A stretch of 64,000 nt of DNA from an uncultured Duncaniella sp. (lineage in GTDB: Bacteria > Bacteroidota > Bacteroidia > Bacteroidales > Muribaculaceae). The position numbers and the translations under genes were made by a program. The stretch lies in NCBI GenBank assembly GCA_910586305.1, contig CAJUGS010000003.1:42897-106896 (forward strand). The letters run 5' to 3'. Below are positions 1 to 8,920 of the stretch, in pieces. The notes under the pieces are model-generated. The model was not told where the DNA came from. It did not search any database and worked only from the letters and a program-made list of their open reading frames with translations. Position 1 is the first letter of the stretch. The number at the start of each line of letters is the position of its first letter.

Positions 1-174
1 TGTGTCCACAATCTCTCGTGTTGCGTCGGCCCATATCTGCATACGTGACCGTTCTTGTGCCGATAGGTCTCGGACAAGGGAGTCGGAGTAGAATAGAAAC
101 AAAGCGACTACGACGATCGACATCACCAGAAATCCGATGATGCCGTATCGTCGTATGTCGTAGATATTGCTCAA
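1..174 (-). CDS. Sensor histidine kinase, N-terminal part (runs off the window)
   Basis: Only the first 58 codons are visible; the gene continues past position 1. The likely start is the TTG at 174-172, because the frame is closed by a stop a few codons upstream and has no ATG there. The peptide begins with a short basic stretch (YDIRRYGI), then a hydrophobic segment at about residues 13-31. It then reads LSAQERSRMQIWADATREIV, which resembles the juxtamembrane start of Bacteroidales two-component sensor kinases; that family call is made from this N-terminus alone. The start lies 10 nt after the fumarase stop, so the two are probably co-transcribed. Confidence 0.6.
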   Translation of the reverse strand, partial: MSNIYDIRRYGIIGFLVMSIVVVALFLFYSDSLVRDLSAQERSRMQIWADATREIVDT

Positions 175-184
175 TACGCAATTA

Positions 185-1834
185 TTATTTTGTCAGACCG
201 CAGCCCTTGCACATTTCGGATATCTGTGTGAAGAAGTCGTTGCCTTTGTCATCAACAAGGATGAATGCAGGGAAATCTTCAACTTCGATTTTCCAAATGG
301 CCTCCATGCCCAGTTCGGGGTATTCAAGAAGTTCGACTTTCTTGATGGAGTTCTGGGCAAGAATAGCGGCTGGGCCACCAATAGAGCCGAGGTAGAATCC
401 GCCATGTTTGTGGCAGGCATCGGTGACCTGTTTGCTGCGATTGCCTTTGGCGATCATCACCATTGAACCTCCGGCAGCCTGGAACTGGTCAACGTATGAG
501 TCCATTCGGCCTGCTGTGGTCGGTCCGAACGAGCCTGACGGCATTCCTTCGGGAGTCTTGGCTGGGCCGGCATAGTAAATAGGATGGTCTTTGAGGTATT
601 GTGGCATTGGTTCGCCCTTGTCGAGACGCTCTTTGATCTTGGCGTGAGCTATGTCGCGGCCAACGATGATGGTGCCATTGAGTGAGAGGCGAGTGGCAAC
701 AGGATATTTTGTGAGTTCGGCGAGAATCTCTGACATGGGGCGGTTGAGGTCGATCTTTACAGCGTTACCTTCGCCTTGGTTGCGATATTCCTCGGGGATA
801 AGTTCACCGGGATTGGTGTCAAGCTTTTCAACCCAAAGGCCTTCGCGATTGATTTTGGCCTTTATGTTGCGGTCGGCCGAGCAAGACACACCGATACCAA
901 CAGGGCATGAAGCTCCGTGGCGTGGCATACGGATGACGCGTATGTCGTGGGCGAAGTATTTTCCTCCGAACTGTGCACCGAGGCCAAGATTTTCGGCCTC
1001 TTTTTTGAGCTGTTTTTCGAGTTCGCGGTCGCGGAACGCATGACCGAGCTCGTTGCCATGGTCGGGAAGTGCATCATAGTATTTCACAGAGGCTTTCTTC
1101 ACCACCTCAAGGTTTTTCTCTGCAGAGGTGCCTCCAACGACAATTGCTATGTGGTAGGGGGGGCAGGCTGCAGTTCCGAGGCTCTTCATCTTCTCAACGA
1201 GGAAGGGTATGAGTGTCTTGGGGTTGAGGATGGCTTTTGTCTCTTGATAGAGATAGGTCTTGTTGGCCGATCCGCCACCTTTGGCTACGAACAGGAACTT
1301 GTATTCATCGCCTTCTGTAGCATGAATATCAATCTGTGCAGGGAGATTGCATCCTGTGTTTACCTCATCATACATTGTGAGGGGTGCGTTCTGTGAGTAA
1401 CGGAGGTTGTCAGTGGTATAGGTGAGGTATACACCTTCGGATATGCGCTCCTCGTCATTGCATCCGGTGAAGACGTTCTGCCCTTTTTCTCCATGGCAGA
1501 TGGCTGTTCCGGTGTCCTGGCAGAATGGAAGCTGTCCCTTGGCTGAGACTTCGGCGTTGCGGAGCATGGTGAGGGCAACAAACTTGTCGTTCTCAGAAGC
1601 TTCAGGGTCGGAGAGAATGCTTGCGACCATGGCGTTGTGCTCGCGACGGAGGAAGAATGCGTTGTCATGGGTACAAGCGCGAGCAAGAACAGTGAGTGCC
1701 TGAGGATCAATCACGAGAAATTCGTGGCCACCCCAGTTCTCAACTTTGACGTAGTCGGAAGTGAGCTTGTAGTACTCTGTCGTGTCAGGTCCCAGGGGGA
1801 ACATTTCCTGATACTTAAATGGTTTTGTCGCCAT
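185..1834 (-). CDS. fumA: Class I fumarate hydratase (iron-sulfur type)
   Basis: Interconverts fumarate and malate in the cytoplasm (TCA cycle, or the reductive succinate branch in anaerobes). The 549 residues match the E. coli FumA/FumB length. Cys105 (in PFCQDTGT), Cys224 (in TAACPPYH) and Cys318 (in GIGVSCSADR) sit at the same numbers as the three 4Fe-4S ligands of E. coli FumA. KGGGSANKT at about 185-193 and the C-terminal GSIGGPAA segment are also typical. A promoter lies upstream and the histidine-kinase gene follows directly. An oxygen-sensitive class I enzyme fits an anaerobe. The Bacteroidales usually have one such gene; the fumA rather than fumB label is arbitrary. Confidence 0.95.
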   Translation of the reverse strand: MATKPFKYQEMFPLGPDTTEYYKLTSDYVKVENWGGHEFLVIDPQALTVLARACTHDNAFFLRREHNAMVASILSDPEASENDKFVALTMLRNAEVSAKGQLPFCQDTGTAICHGEKGQNVFTGCNDEERISEGVYLTYTTDNLRYSQNAPLTMYDEVNTGCNLPAQIDIHATEGDEYKFLFVAKGGGSANKTYLYQETKAILNPKTLIPFLVEKMKSLGTAACPPYHIAIVVGGTSAEKNLEVVKKASVKYYDALPDHGNELGHAFRDRELEKQLKKEAENLGLGAQFGGKYFAHDIRVIRMPRHGASCPVGIGVSCSADRNIKAKINREGLWVEKLDTNPGELIPEEYRNQGEGNAVKIDLNRPMSEILAELTKYPVATRLSLNGTIIVGRDIAHAKIKERLDKGEPMPQYLKDHPIYYAGPAKTPEGMPSGSFGPTTAGRMDSYVDQFQAAGGSMVMIAKGNRSKQVTDACHKHGGFYLGSIGGPAAILAQNSIKKVELLEYPELGMEAIWKIEVEDFPAFILVDDKGNDFFTQISEMCKGCGLTK

Positions 1835-1879
1835 AGCGGAACGTATTTTGTGTTAAGATGATTGAGTAGAATTGATTTA

Positions 1880-1910
1880 CAAAATTAATGAATTTTTCGG
1901 GAGGAACAAT
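1880..1910 (-). promoter_or_regulatory. Promoter of the fumarase gene
   Basis: On the minus strand: ATTG (1910-1907), a 19-nt spacer, then TAATTTTG (1887-1880). This fits the Bacteroidetes -33/-7 pattern. It predicts a start near 1876 and a 5' leader of about 40 nt. Confidence 0.7.
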
Positions 1911-1961
1911 CTGTCGGACCCAAATATTCTACTTTGGGGACAATATCGTTCCTTAAAGTGC

Positions 1962-4415
1962 TCAATCGATGTTGACCACTGTAATTCCGGCACCGCCAAA
2001 CCTCACGTCTTCGTCGTGAAAGTTGGCCACTCCGTGTATGGTGGACAGATAGCTTCTGATGGCTTGTCGGAGAGCCCCGGTGCCTGTGCCGTGAAGGATT
2101 CTTACGCGGGCTGTGTTGAAGCGTATGGCATCGTCAATGAAGTATGTGACAGCCTGGATGGCTTCGTCGGCCCTCATGCCACGCACGTCAATCTCCTGTT
2201 TGAAATTAAGCTGTCGTTGATAGTCTGAGTCTATAGTCGACATACTTATGCCGGATTTTTTTTCCTCTTTGGGCTTTGCGTCTGTGGCTGTAAGGCGGGA
2301 GATGCTGACATTGGTCTTAAGATTGCCGAAGATGACTATGGCATTTTTGCCATTGACTTCGAGCACAGTGCCGACAGTGCCTTGTCCGTCAAGGCGGACG
2401 TTAGCTCCAGGGGTAATTTCTCTGTCCTTGGGATGGATTGGTTTCTCCTTGGTTTTCTTCTTTTTCGGAGCTCGGGCAAGGAGTGAGTGGTCTTTGGCTT
2501 TTTCAGCAGATTGCTTTTCGAGAAGTGAGCGTTCTTCACGAAGACGCCGTCTGGCTTCAAGAGTGGCTTCGCGCTCGGCATTTGCTGTCTTGATTTCTGC
2601 AATGGTACGTTCAATTGCAGCATTTGACGAGTCGATTATTCGTTTTGCCTCGGCTTTTGCCTCTTCCAGGATTTCGCGTCGTTTTGTACGGAGTTTGTCG
2701 GCGTCCTCGGCATATTTGGAGATGCTTTCTTCGAGGTGCTTTTCTTTCTTGCGTATTTCAGCGCGTTTGTTTTCCCAATATCGTTTGTCACGGGTGATAT
2801 CGAGAAGGTATTTGTCGAGATTTACATAGTCGCTGCCCACAATCTGCTCGGCAGCGTCAATGATTTCCTTTGGCAAACCTGTTTTGCGAGCAATTTCCAC
2901 CGCGAACGAACTTCCGGGATTACCGATTGATAACCGGAACAGTGGCTGCATCAGATGGCGGTCGTAAAGCATTGAGCCGTTTACCAGACCGGGGGCGTCG
3001 TCGGCAAAGAGTTTCAAGTTCTGGTAGTGTGTGGTGACTATGCCCCACATCCCCTGTCGGTTCATCTCGGCAAGGATTGACTGTGCAAGCGCTCCTCCAA
3101 TCTGCGGCTCGGTGCCCGAACCCATTTCGTCGATGAGGAAAAGAGAACCTTTGCGTCCTCTGGCAAGCATGAATTTCATGCTGCGAAGATGGCTGGAGTA
3201 TGTGGAGAGGTCGTCCTCCAGTGACTGATCGTCGCCGATGTCAACGAACATATCTTTGAAAATTCCAAAGTGGGAGTTTTCGTAAACGGGAGGAAGCAGA
3301 CCACACTGAGCCATATATTGCAGGGTGCCGACTGTTTTGAGGCAAACTGATTTACCACCGGCGTTAGGACCGGATATGACGAGTATGCGGTTGGCCGAGT
3401 CGAGAGTGATGTCGATAGGTACAATTTCGCGTCCCTGGCGTTCGAGAGACATTTTGAGTCCCGGATGACAGGCGTGGTACCATTCGAGTTCCTCGCGGTC
3501 GTGTAGTGTTGGCATTATTCCGCCTACGGCTCCTGCATATAGGGCCTTGGCATTTATGAAGTCGAGACGGTACACTATAGATGCGGCTTCAAGAAGCTGC
3601 GGAATGTATGGTCGGATTGAGTCGGCGATCTCTGTGAGGATTCGGATTGTCTCACGGTGTTCCTCCATTTCAAGTTCGCGTGTGAGGTTGTTGGCCTCCA
3701 CTACTTCTGCTGGTTCGATGAAGACGGTCTTTCCGGATGCTGACTCGTCATGTACGATGCCCTGTATCTGTCTCTTGTGCATAGGGTGTACAGGGATGAC
3801 GAGTCTGCCGTCGCGTACAGACGGAACGGTGTCAGAGTCGAGCAGTCCCTGGGCGATGGCCTTGGAGAGGACGTTGCGTAATATGGAGTTGACGCGTCCG
3901 GACATACTCCTTAGCCGGCGACGGATGTCTGCGAGTGCCGGCGACGCGGTGTCCTTGACGGTTGCTGTGCTGTCGTCTATCGATCGGTCGATGGTTGAGG
4001 CAAGTGTCGGAGGAACAAGCTCTAACGGGCTGCTGATTGAGTCGAGAGTCGGGTAGGGGGTGGTGCCGTTTTCGTTGCGGTTGCGATGGAAATATGAGGA
4101 GATGTCGTTGAAACATCCAAGCATTCGACGGACTTTGACAAGTTCGCGCACTTCCATAAATGTACCAGGAATTCTCACAAGAGAGAGGGAGGAGTCGATG
4201 TCGTTTAGTCCTGAAAACGGAATCGCTTCCTCGCTGTGATTGGCTGAGTACATTTCGGCTGTTTCTGAAAGGGCCGCTTTGACAGCGGTATAATCTGAGA
4301 GGAATGACATCTCTTCGCAGAAAGATTTTGCTCCTGCGCAACGGCATCGGGCTGAAACTTGCTCGCGGACACCGTCAAAACCTATTTTGCTTTCAATCTT
4401 TTCGGGGAAAATCAT
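1962..4415 (-). CDS. mutS2: MutS2 family ATPase with Smr nuclease domain
   Basis: A MutS paralogue without the mismatch-recognition domain. In other bacteria MutS2 limits recombination and/or acts on stalled, collided ribosomes. The start chosen is the ATG at 4415 (MIFPEKIESKIGFDG), giving 817 residues; a TTG five codons upstream lies inside the promoter. Core/lever helices occupy about 1-310. Walker A GPNAGGKS lies at about 349-356, with Walker B (LFLIDEMGSGTEP) further on. A charged coiled coil follows (KRAEIRKKEKHLEE onwards). The last 75 residues are the Smr domain, with IDVRGMRADEA and the HGTGTGALR motif. The -7 box ends 4 nt before the ATG, so the mRNA is probably leaderless or nearly so. 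Confidence 0.96.
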   Translation of the reverse strand: MIFPEKIESKIGFDGVREQVSARCRCAGAKSFCEEMSFLSDYTAVKAALSETAEMYSANHSEEAIPFSGLNDIDSSLSLVRIPGTFMEVRELVKVRRMLGCFNDISSYFHRNRNENGTTPYPTLDSISSPLELVPPTLASTIDRSIDDSTATVKDTASPALADIRRRLRSMSGRVNSILRNVLSKAIAQGLLDSDTVPSVRDGRLVIPVHPMHKRQIQGIVHDESASGKTVFIEPAEVVEANNLTRELEMEEHRETIRILTEIADSIRPYIPQLLEAASIVYRLDFINAKALYAGAVGGIMPTLHDREELEWYHACHPGLKMSLERQGREIVPIDITLDSANRILVISGPNAGGKSVCLKTVGTLQYMAQCGLLPPVYENSHFGIFKDMFVDIGDDQSLEDDLSTYSSHLRSMKFMLARGRKGSLFLIDEMGSGTEPQIGGALAQSILAEMNRQGMWGIVTTHYQNLKLFADDAPGLVNGSMLYDRHLMQPLFRLSIGNPGSSFAVEIARKTGLPKEIIDAAEQIVGSDYVNLDKYLLDITRDKRYWENKRAEIRKKEKHLEESISKYAEDADKLRTKRREILEEAKAEAKRIIDSSNAAIERTIAEIKTANAEREATLEARRRLREERSLLEKQSAEKAKDHSLLARAPKKKKTKEKPIHPKDREITPGANVRLDGQGTVGTVLEVNGKNAIVIFGNLKTNVSISRLTATDAKPKEEKKSGISMSTIDSDYQRQLNFKQEIDVRGMRADEAIQAVTYFIDDAIRFNTARVRILHGTGTGALRQAIRSYLSTIHGVANFHDEDVRFGGAGITVVNID

Positions 4416-4419
4416 AGTG

Positions 4420-4450
4420 CAAAAGTACAAATATCTTACGAGATGGCAAA
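4420..4450 (-). promoter_or_regulatory. Promoter of mutS2, abutting the start codon
   Basis: Minus strand: TTTG (4450-4447), a 19-nt spacer, TACTTTTG (4427-4420), then C and the ATG at 4415. With the normal 4-6 nt between -7 box and start site, transcription begins at or within a base or two of the ATG. Confidence 0.75.
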
Positions 4451-4466
4451 GTGGGGGGAGACGCTC

Positions 4467-5093
4467 TCAGCGTCTGATGCTGTCGGAAAACAATGTGCGG
4501 TTGAGGAGCGAGCGTCCAAGGGTGATCTCATCGGTGTATTCAATCTCATTGCCTACCGACACACCACGCGCAAGCTGTGTGATTTTAAGGTCGGTATATG
4601 GGGCAAGGCGGCGATATATGTAGAAATTTGTGGTTTCTCCTTCCATGGTGGCGCTCAAGGCGAGAATTACCTCGTCGATGTCTCCGGTGGTCACTCGTTC
4701 TACAAGTGAATCGATTTCAAGCTGTTCCGGCCCGATTCCGTCCATTGGGGATATAATGCCTCCAAGCACGTGGTAGAGTCCGGAGTACTGTCCGGTGTTT
4801 TCGAAGCTCATGACATCTTTGACAGTCTCTACCACGCATACCGTGTGATGGTCGCGTCGTGAATCGGCGCATAGGGGACAGAGCTCTGTCTCGGAAATGT
4901 TGTGGCACTCGCGACAATATGTCACTCCGCGACGCATATTTATGATGGCTTCGCCAAGAGCAGTCGCAGTCGCTTGGTCAGAACGCAAGAGGTGTAGCGC
5001 AAGCCGCAGGGCAGTCTTGCGCCCGATGCCCGGGAGGCGTGAAAGTTCGGTTACGGCTCCTTCGAGAAGCCTGGATGCGAATTCTTGTTGCAT
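4467..5093 (-). CDS. recR: Recombination mediator protein RecR
   Basis: RecR acts with RecF/RecO to load RecA on single-stranded DNA at gaps. The 208 residues are a normal length. The N-terminal helix-hairpin-helix reads LSRLPGIGRKTALRLALHLL at about 17-36. The four-cysteine zinc finger is C60-C63 and C72-C75. The Toprim domain follows, starting with VCVVETVKDVMSFE and containing GGIISPMDGIGPEQL. The start at MQQEFASRLL fits the family. The gene has its own promoter and is divergent from panC. Confidence 0.97.
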   Translation of the reverse strand: MQQEFASRLLEGAVTELSRLPGIGRKTALRLALHLLRSDQATATALGEAIINMRRGVTYCRECHNISETELCPLCADSRRDHHTVCVVETVKDVMSFENTGQYSGLYHVLGGIISPMDGIGPEQLEIDSLVERVTTGDIDEVILALSATMEGETTNFYIYRRLAPYTDLKITQLARGVSVGNEIEYTDEITLGRSLLNRTLFSDSIRR

Positions 5094-5117
5094 CTGGTCA
5101 GGGGTGTTTCTTTACAT

Positions 5118-5149
5118 CAAAATTACGCGAATTTCTCCACATGGCCAAA
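5118..5149 (-). promoter_or_regulatory. Promoter of recR
   Basis: Minus strand: TTTG (5149-5146), exactly 20 nt, TAATTTTG (5125-5118). The leader to the recR ATG is about 20 nt. Its -33 element is only 4 nt from that of the divergent panC promoter. Confidence 0.75.
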
Positions 5150-5153
5150 TAAA

Positions 5154-5185
5154 TTTGCTTTTGGTTTAGGAAATATGTAATTTTG
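5154..5185 (+). promoter_or_regulatory. Promoter of panC-panD
   Basis: TTTG (5154-5157), 20-nt spacer, TAATTTTG (5178-5185) followed by C. The predicted start is near 5190, about 20 nt before the panC ATG. Confidence 0.75.
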
Positions 5186-5209
5186 CACACTGAAAATTTT
5201 GACAGAAGA

Positions 5210-6079
5210 ATGAAAATTATTCGCACTGTTTCAGAGCTAAAGTCTGCCCTTGCCGAGGCCCGTAGCCACGGGACGGTGGGACTTGTACCTACAATGGGAG
5301 CGCTTCATGATGGGCATCTATCGCTTGTCGCTAAAGCTCGCGCTGCCAATGACACTGTTGTCGTCAGTGTCTTTGTCAATCCGACACAGTTCAACAATCC
5401 TGCTGACCTTGCCACTTATCCCCGCACTGAGGAAGCTGACTGCCGTCTGCTTGAGGGCGCGGGTGCTGATATAGCCTTTATCCCTACAGTGGATGAGATG
5501 TATCCACAAGAGGATACCCGAGTGTTCGACCTCGGTCCTGTGGCCGATGTGATGGAAGGGCCCATGCGCCCGGGCCATTTTAACGGGGTGGCCCAGGTAG
5601 TGAGCAAGCTTTTTGACTTTACACGTCCTACTCGCGCTTATTTCGGCGAAAAAGATTTCCAGCAGATAGCTGTGATACGCCGTATGGTGGAGCTTCAGGG
5701 CGGATATGACGGTCTGGAGATTGTGTCCTGTCCTATCAAGCGTCACTCTGACGGTCTTGCCATGAGTTCGCGCAACGTCCGTCTGTCCTCCGAACAGCGT
5801 GAGGTGGCTCCGTGTATATCGCTCACCCTAAAGGCGAGTGTGAATATGGCTCGCGAGAGAAGTCTTGAGGAGACGCGCAGATGGGTGACGGATACTATCG
5901 ACCGTTTCCCGTTCATGAAGGTAGAGTACTACGAGATAGTAGACGGCCTCACTATGCAGCCTGTGAAAAACTGGGAAGATACCGAGTATTGTGTAGGATG
6001 CATCACAGCCTACTGTGGCGAGGTGCGCCTAATAGATAATATTACTTATTTCAACCACACAACATCTGACGCGAAATGA
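5210..6079 (+). CDS. panC: Pantoate-beta-alanine ligase (pantothenate synthetase)
   Basis: Condenses D-pantoate and beta-alanine with ATP to make pantothenate, the coenzyme A precursor. The 289 residues start at ATG 5210 (MKIIRTVSELKSAL); an in-frame TTG at 5183 lies inside the -7 box and is rejected. The ATP-binding motif PTMGALHDGH is at 27-36. NPTQFNNPADLATYPRT, YFGEKDFQQ and the MSSRN loop are all present. The gene overlaps panD by 4 nt (ATGA), so translation is probably coupled and the beta-alanine supplier sits next to the consumer. Confidence 0.97.
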   Translation: MKIIRTVSELKSALAEARSHGTVGLVPTMGALHDGHLSLVAKARAANDTVVVSVFVNPTQFNNPADLATYPRTEEADCRLLEGAGADIAFIPTVDEMYPQEDTRVFDLGPVADVMEGPMRPGHFNGVAQVVSKLFDFTRPTRAYFGEKDFQQIAVIRRMVELQGGYDGLEIVSCPIKRHSDGLAMSSRNVRLSSEQREVAPCISLTLKASVNMARERSLEETRRWVTDTIDRFPFMKVEYYEIVDGLTMQPVKNWEDTEYCVGCITAYCGEVRLIDNITYFNHTTSDAK

Positions 6080-6432
6080 TGCTCCAGATACTTAAATCAA
6101 AGATTCACCGTGTGAGCGTCACCGAGGCGCGCCTTGACTATATCGGAAGTATCACCATAGATCGCGATCTGCTGGATGCAGCCGGGATATTTCCCGGAGA
6201 GAGGGTGTACATAGTCGACAACAACAATGGAGAGCGATTTGACACCTATGCCATTGAGGGACCTCGAGGCTCGGGTGTCATATGTCTTAACGGGGCTGCC
6301 GCCCGCAAAGTACAGGTGGGTGATGTCGTGATAATCATGGCCTATGCATTCATGACCTGTGAGGAAGCAGCCGGATTTACACCGAAAGTAATTTTCCCCG
6401 ATACCGCGACCAACAGACTGGTCATCGGTTAA
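6076..6432 (+). CDS. panD: Aspartate 1-decarboxylase (pyruvoyl enzyme)
   Basis: Makes beta-alanine from aspartate for PanC. The proenzyme cleaves itself at a Gly-Ser bond to form the pyruvoyl cofactor. That bond is visible as YIGSITID, with Ser25 when counted from the first ATG or Ser24 from the adjacent second ATG. The 118 residues are normal. The downstream NGAAARKVQVGDVVIIM segment is characteristic. It overlaps panC by 4 nt and ffh follows after 33 nt, so panC-panD-ffh may be one transcript. Confidence 0.97.
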   Translation: MMLQILKSKIHRVSVTEARLDYIGSITIDRDLLDAAGIFPGERVYIVDNNNGERFDTYAIEGPRGSGVICLNGAAARKVQVGDVVIIMAYAFMTCEEAAGFTPKVIFPDTATNRLVIG

Positions 6433-6465
6433 TCCCCCCACATATTATTATAATACCTACAACGA

Positions 6466-7800
6466 ATGTTTGAAAATCTAAGCGAAAGACTTGAGAGAAG
6501 CTTCAAGATACTGAAAGGTGAGGGTAAAATCACCGAGATCAACGTGGCGGAGACGCTCAAGGATGTGCGTCGCGCTCTTCTGGAGGCCGACGTCAACTAT
6601 AAAGTGGCAAAACAGTTCACCGACGAGGTGAAGGCCAAGGCGATGGGCCAGAATGTGATAAACGCTCTGAAGCCCGGCGAGCTCATGGTCAAGATCGTAC
6701 ACGATGAGCTTGCACGCTTGATGGGTGGAGATACTGCTACTGTCAACCTGTCCGGAAATCCTGCTGTAATCCTTATGTCGGGTTTGCAGGGTTCGGGTAA
6801 AACGACTTTCTCTGGCAAGATAGCCCGTAAGTTCAAGAGTGAGCAGGGCAAGCGTCCCCTCCTCGTGGCTTGCGACGTGTACCGTCCGGCGGCTATTGAT
6901 CAGCTTAAGGTTATTGCCGGGCAGATTGATGTTCCCGTGTATACTGAGGAGGGTAGTAAAAAACCTGTTGAAATTGCCGAGAATGCTATAAAATATGCAA
7001 AGCAGAATCATCATGACCTCGTGATTATCGACACTGCCGGACGTCTGGCTGTGGATGAGGAGATGATGCAGGAGATTGCGGCTATCAAGAAAGCTGTGAA
7101 GCCTCAGGAGATTCTCTTTGTGGTCGACTCCATGACCGGCCAGGATGCTGTGAATACAGCCAAGGAGTTTAACGAGCGTCTTGATTTTGACGGCGTTGTT
7201 CTCACCAAGCTTGACGGTGACACCCGTGGCGGAGCCGCGCTTTCGATACGCACTGTGGTCAACAAGCCCATCAAATTTGTCGGAACTGGAGAGAAGCTTG
7301 ATGCTGTCGATCTCTTCCATCCTTCCCGTATGGCTGACCGTATCCTCGGCATGGGTGATATCGTGTCGCTCGTTGAGAAGGCTCAGAATGCATATGACGA
7401 GAAACAGGCTCGTGAGCTGCAGCGCAAGATAGCTAAAAACCAGTTCAACTTCAATGATTTCCTTCAGCAGATTCAGCAGATTCAGAAGATGGGTAATCTC
7501 AAAGAGCTTGCCTCGATGATTCCCGGCCTTGGAAAGGCTGTGAAGGATATCGATATAGACGACAATGCGTTTAAGGGCATTGAGGCCATTATCCAGTCGA
7601 TGACAGCCGAGGAGCGTCTGCATCCCGAGATACTCAACGGTTCTCGCCGTAAGAGAATAGCCCGCGGTTCGGGTTCGAACATCCAGGATGTCAACAGACT
7701 TATCAAGCAGTTTGAGGATGCGCGTAAGATGATGAAGGCGGTGACCGGTATCAAGAATCCCATGTCGCTTATGAGAGGCATGAGGGGAATGCGCAGATAA
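6466..7800 (+). CDS. ffh: Signal recognition particle GTPase Ffh
   Basis: The SRP54 protein binds SRP RNA and signal sequences and delivers nascent membrane proteins to FtsY. Residues 1-90 are the N domain. The G domain has P-loop GLQGSGKT at 106-113, DTAGR and TKLDGD. The M domain after about 310 ends in a methionine-rich tail (MKAVTG..MSLMRGMRGMRR). The 444 residues are a usual length. The gene lies 33 nt after panD and 47 nt before folD, with no clear promoter seen in either gap. Confidence 0.97.
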   Translation: MFENLSERLERSFKILKGEGKITEINVAETLKDVRRALLEADVNYKVAKQFTDEVKAKAMGQNVINALKPGELMVKIVHDELARLMGGDTATVNLSGNPAVILMSGLQGSGKTTFSGKIARKFKSEQGKRPLLVACDVYRPAAIDQLKVIAGQIDVPVYTEEGSKKPVEIAENAIKYAKQNHHDLVIIDTAGRLAVDEEMMQEIAAIKKAVKPQEILFVVDSMTGQDAVNTAKEFNERLDFDGVVLTKLDGDTRGGAALSIRTVVNKPIKFVGTGEKLDAVDLFHPSRMADRILGMGDIVSLVEKAQNAYDEKQARELQRKIAKNQFNFNDFLQQIQQIQKMGNLKELASMIPGLGKAVKDIDIDDNAFKGIEAIIQSMTAEERLHPEILNGSRRKRIARGSGSNIQDVNRLIKQFEDARKMMKAVTGIKNPMSLMRGMRGMRR

Positions 7801-7847
7801 AACATACAGATATATCAATTATTTCCTATACAGACACACTTGTATCT

Positions 7848-8729
7848 ATGACACTTATAGACGGAAAAAAAGTAGCCGACGACATCAAGCGTGAAATTGC
7901 CGCTGAGGTTGCTGAAATGGTGGCTTCCGGTTTGCGCCGTCCCCATCTTGCAGCCATTCTCGTGGGGCATGACGGAGGCAGTGAGACCTATGTGGCCAAC
8001 AAGGTAAAGGCCTGTGAGGCCTGTGGATTCACTTCGACTCTCATACGGTTTGAGGATGAGGTAAGTGAGGAAGAACTGCTCAAGACAATCGACAGGCTTA
8101 ACAATGACTCAGAAGTGGACGGTTTCATTGTCCAGCTTCCATTGCCCCGCCATATCTCAGAGCAGCGAGTGATTGAGGCTATCGACTACCGCAAGGATGT
8201 CGACGGTTTCCATCCGGTCAATGTCGGAAGAATGTCTATAGGGCTTCCCTGTTTCGTGTCTGCTACCCCGTCGGGTATCATAGAGCTGCTTCGTCGCTAC
8301 AATGTGGAGACAAAGGGTGCAAAGTGTGTTGTGCTTGGACGCAGCAATATCGTTGGTAAGCCGGTGGCTTCTCTGATGATGCAGAAAGCCAAGCCGGGCA
8401 ATGCTACAGTGACTGTGCTCCACAGTGCGTCGAAGAATATTGAGGAGACCTGTCGTGAGGCCGATATTATTATAGCCGCTCTTGGTTCACCGGGATTCGT
8501 GACCGCTGATATGGTCAAGGATGGTGCCACTGTGATTGATGTTGGAACAACTCGCGTACCGGATGCTTTGCGTAAGAGCGGTTTCCGTCTTCGTGGTGAC
8601 GTGGATTTTGAAAATGTTGCCGAGAAATGCTCTTACATTACTCCTGTGCCGGGAGGCGTGGGTCCCATGACCATATGTTCGCTTATGCGTAACACTCTGC
8701 TTGCTGCCAAGAAGGAGGTATACAGCTAA
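7848..8729 (+). CDS. folD: Bifunctional methylenetetrahydrofolate dehydrogenase/cyclohydrolase
   Basis: Interconverts methylene-, methenyl- and 10-formyl-tetrahydrofolate with NADP, supplying one-carbon units. The 293 residues include Tyr48 and Lys52 of the catalytic YVxxK motif. DGFIVQLPLP, the dinucleotide-binding loop VVLGRSNIVGKP and the C-terminal PVPGGVGPMT are present. A terminator follows. The last gene of the possible panC-panD-ffh-folD run. Confidence 0.97.
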   Translation: MTLIDGKKVADDIKREIAAEVAEMVASGLRRPHLAAILVGHDGGSETYVANKVKACEACGFTSTLIRFEDEVSEEELLKTIDRLNNDSEVDGFIVQLPLPRHISEQRVIEAIDYRKDVDGFHPVNVGRMSIGLPCFVSATPSGIIELLRRYNVETKGAKCVVLGRSNIVGKPVASLMMQKAKPGNATVTVLHSASKNIEETCREADIIIAALGSPGFVTADMVKDGATVIDVGTTRVPDALRKSGFRLRGDVDFENVAEKCSYITPVPGGVGPMTICSLMRNTLLAAKKEVYS

Positions 8730-8755
8730 GCATTCATCGGAACCGATACAGAATC

Positions 8756-8796
8756 AGCACCGACAGTGACACCTATGTGGCCTGTCGGTGCTTTTT
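8756..8796 (+). terminator. Intrinsic terminator after folD
   Basis: AGCACCGACAG (8756-8766) pairs with CTGTCGGTGCT (8782-8792) across a 15-nt loop and runs into TTTTT. Confidence 0.85.
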
Positions 8797-8829
8797 GCAT
8801 CTGCCATTTTTGCAGTGGTTTTAACTATT

Positions 8830-8861
8830 TTTGTCAGTCGGTCGGTCTGGCATTTCTTTTG
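8830..8861 (+). promoter_or_regulatory. Promoter of htpG
   Basis: TTTG (8830-8833), 20-nt spacer, TTCTTTTG (8854-8861) followed by C. The -7 box has TT in place of TA. The leader is about 55 nt. No heat-shock inverted repeat was recognised. Confidence 0.55.
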
Positions 8862-8920
8862 CAGGAGTGTTGTAACATAAGATACAGACTAAAACAAGTA
8901 TTCAAATAACTGACACAATC

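Noticed and set aside
1919..1938. CCCAAA/TTTGGG as mutS2 terminator
   Set aside because: Only 6 bp with no T-tract; chance-level.
6478..7818. 446-codon open frame antisense to ffh
   Set aside because: It is a shadow of the highly conserved ffh codons; no recognisable domain, and ffh is certain.
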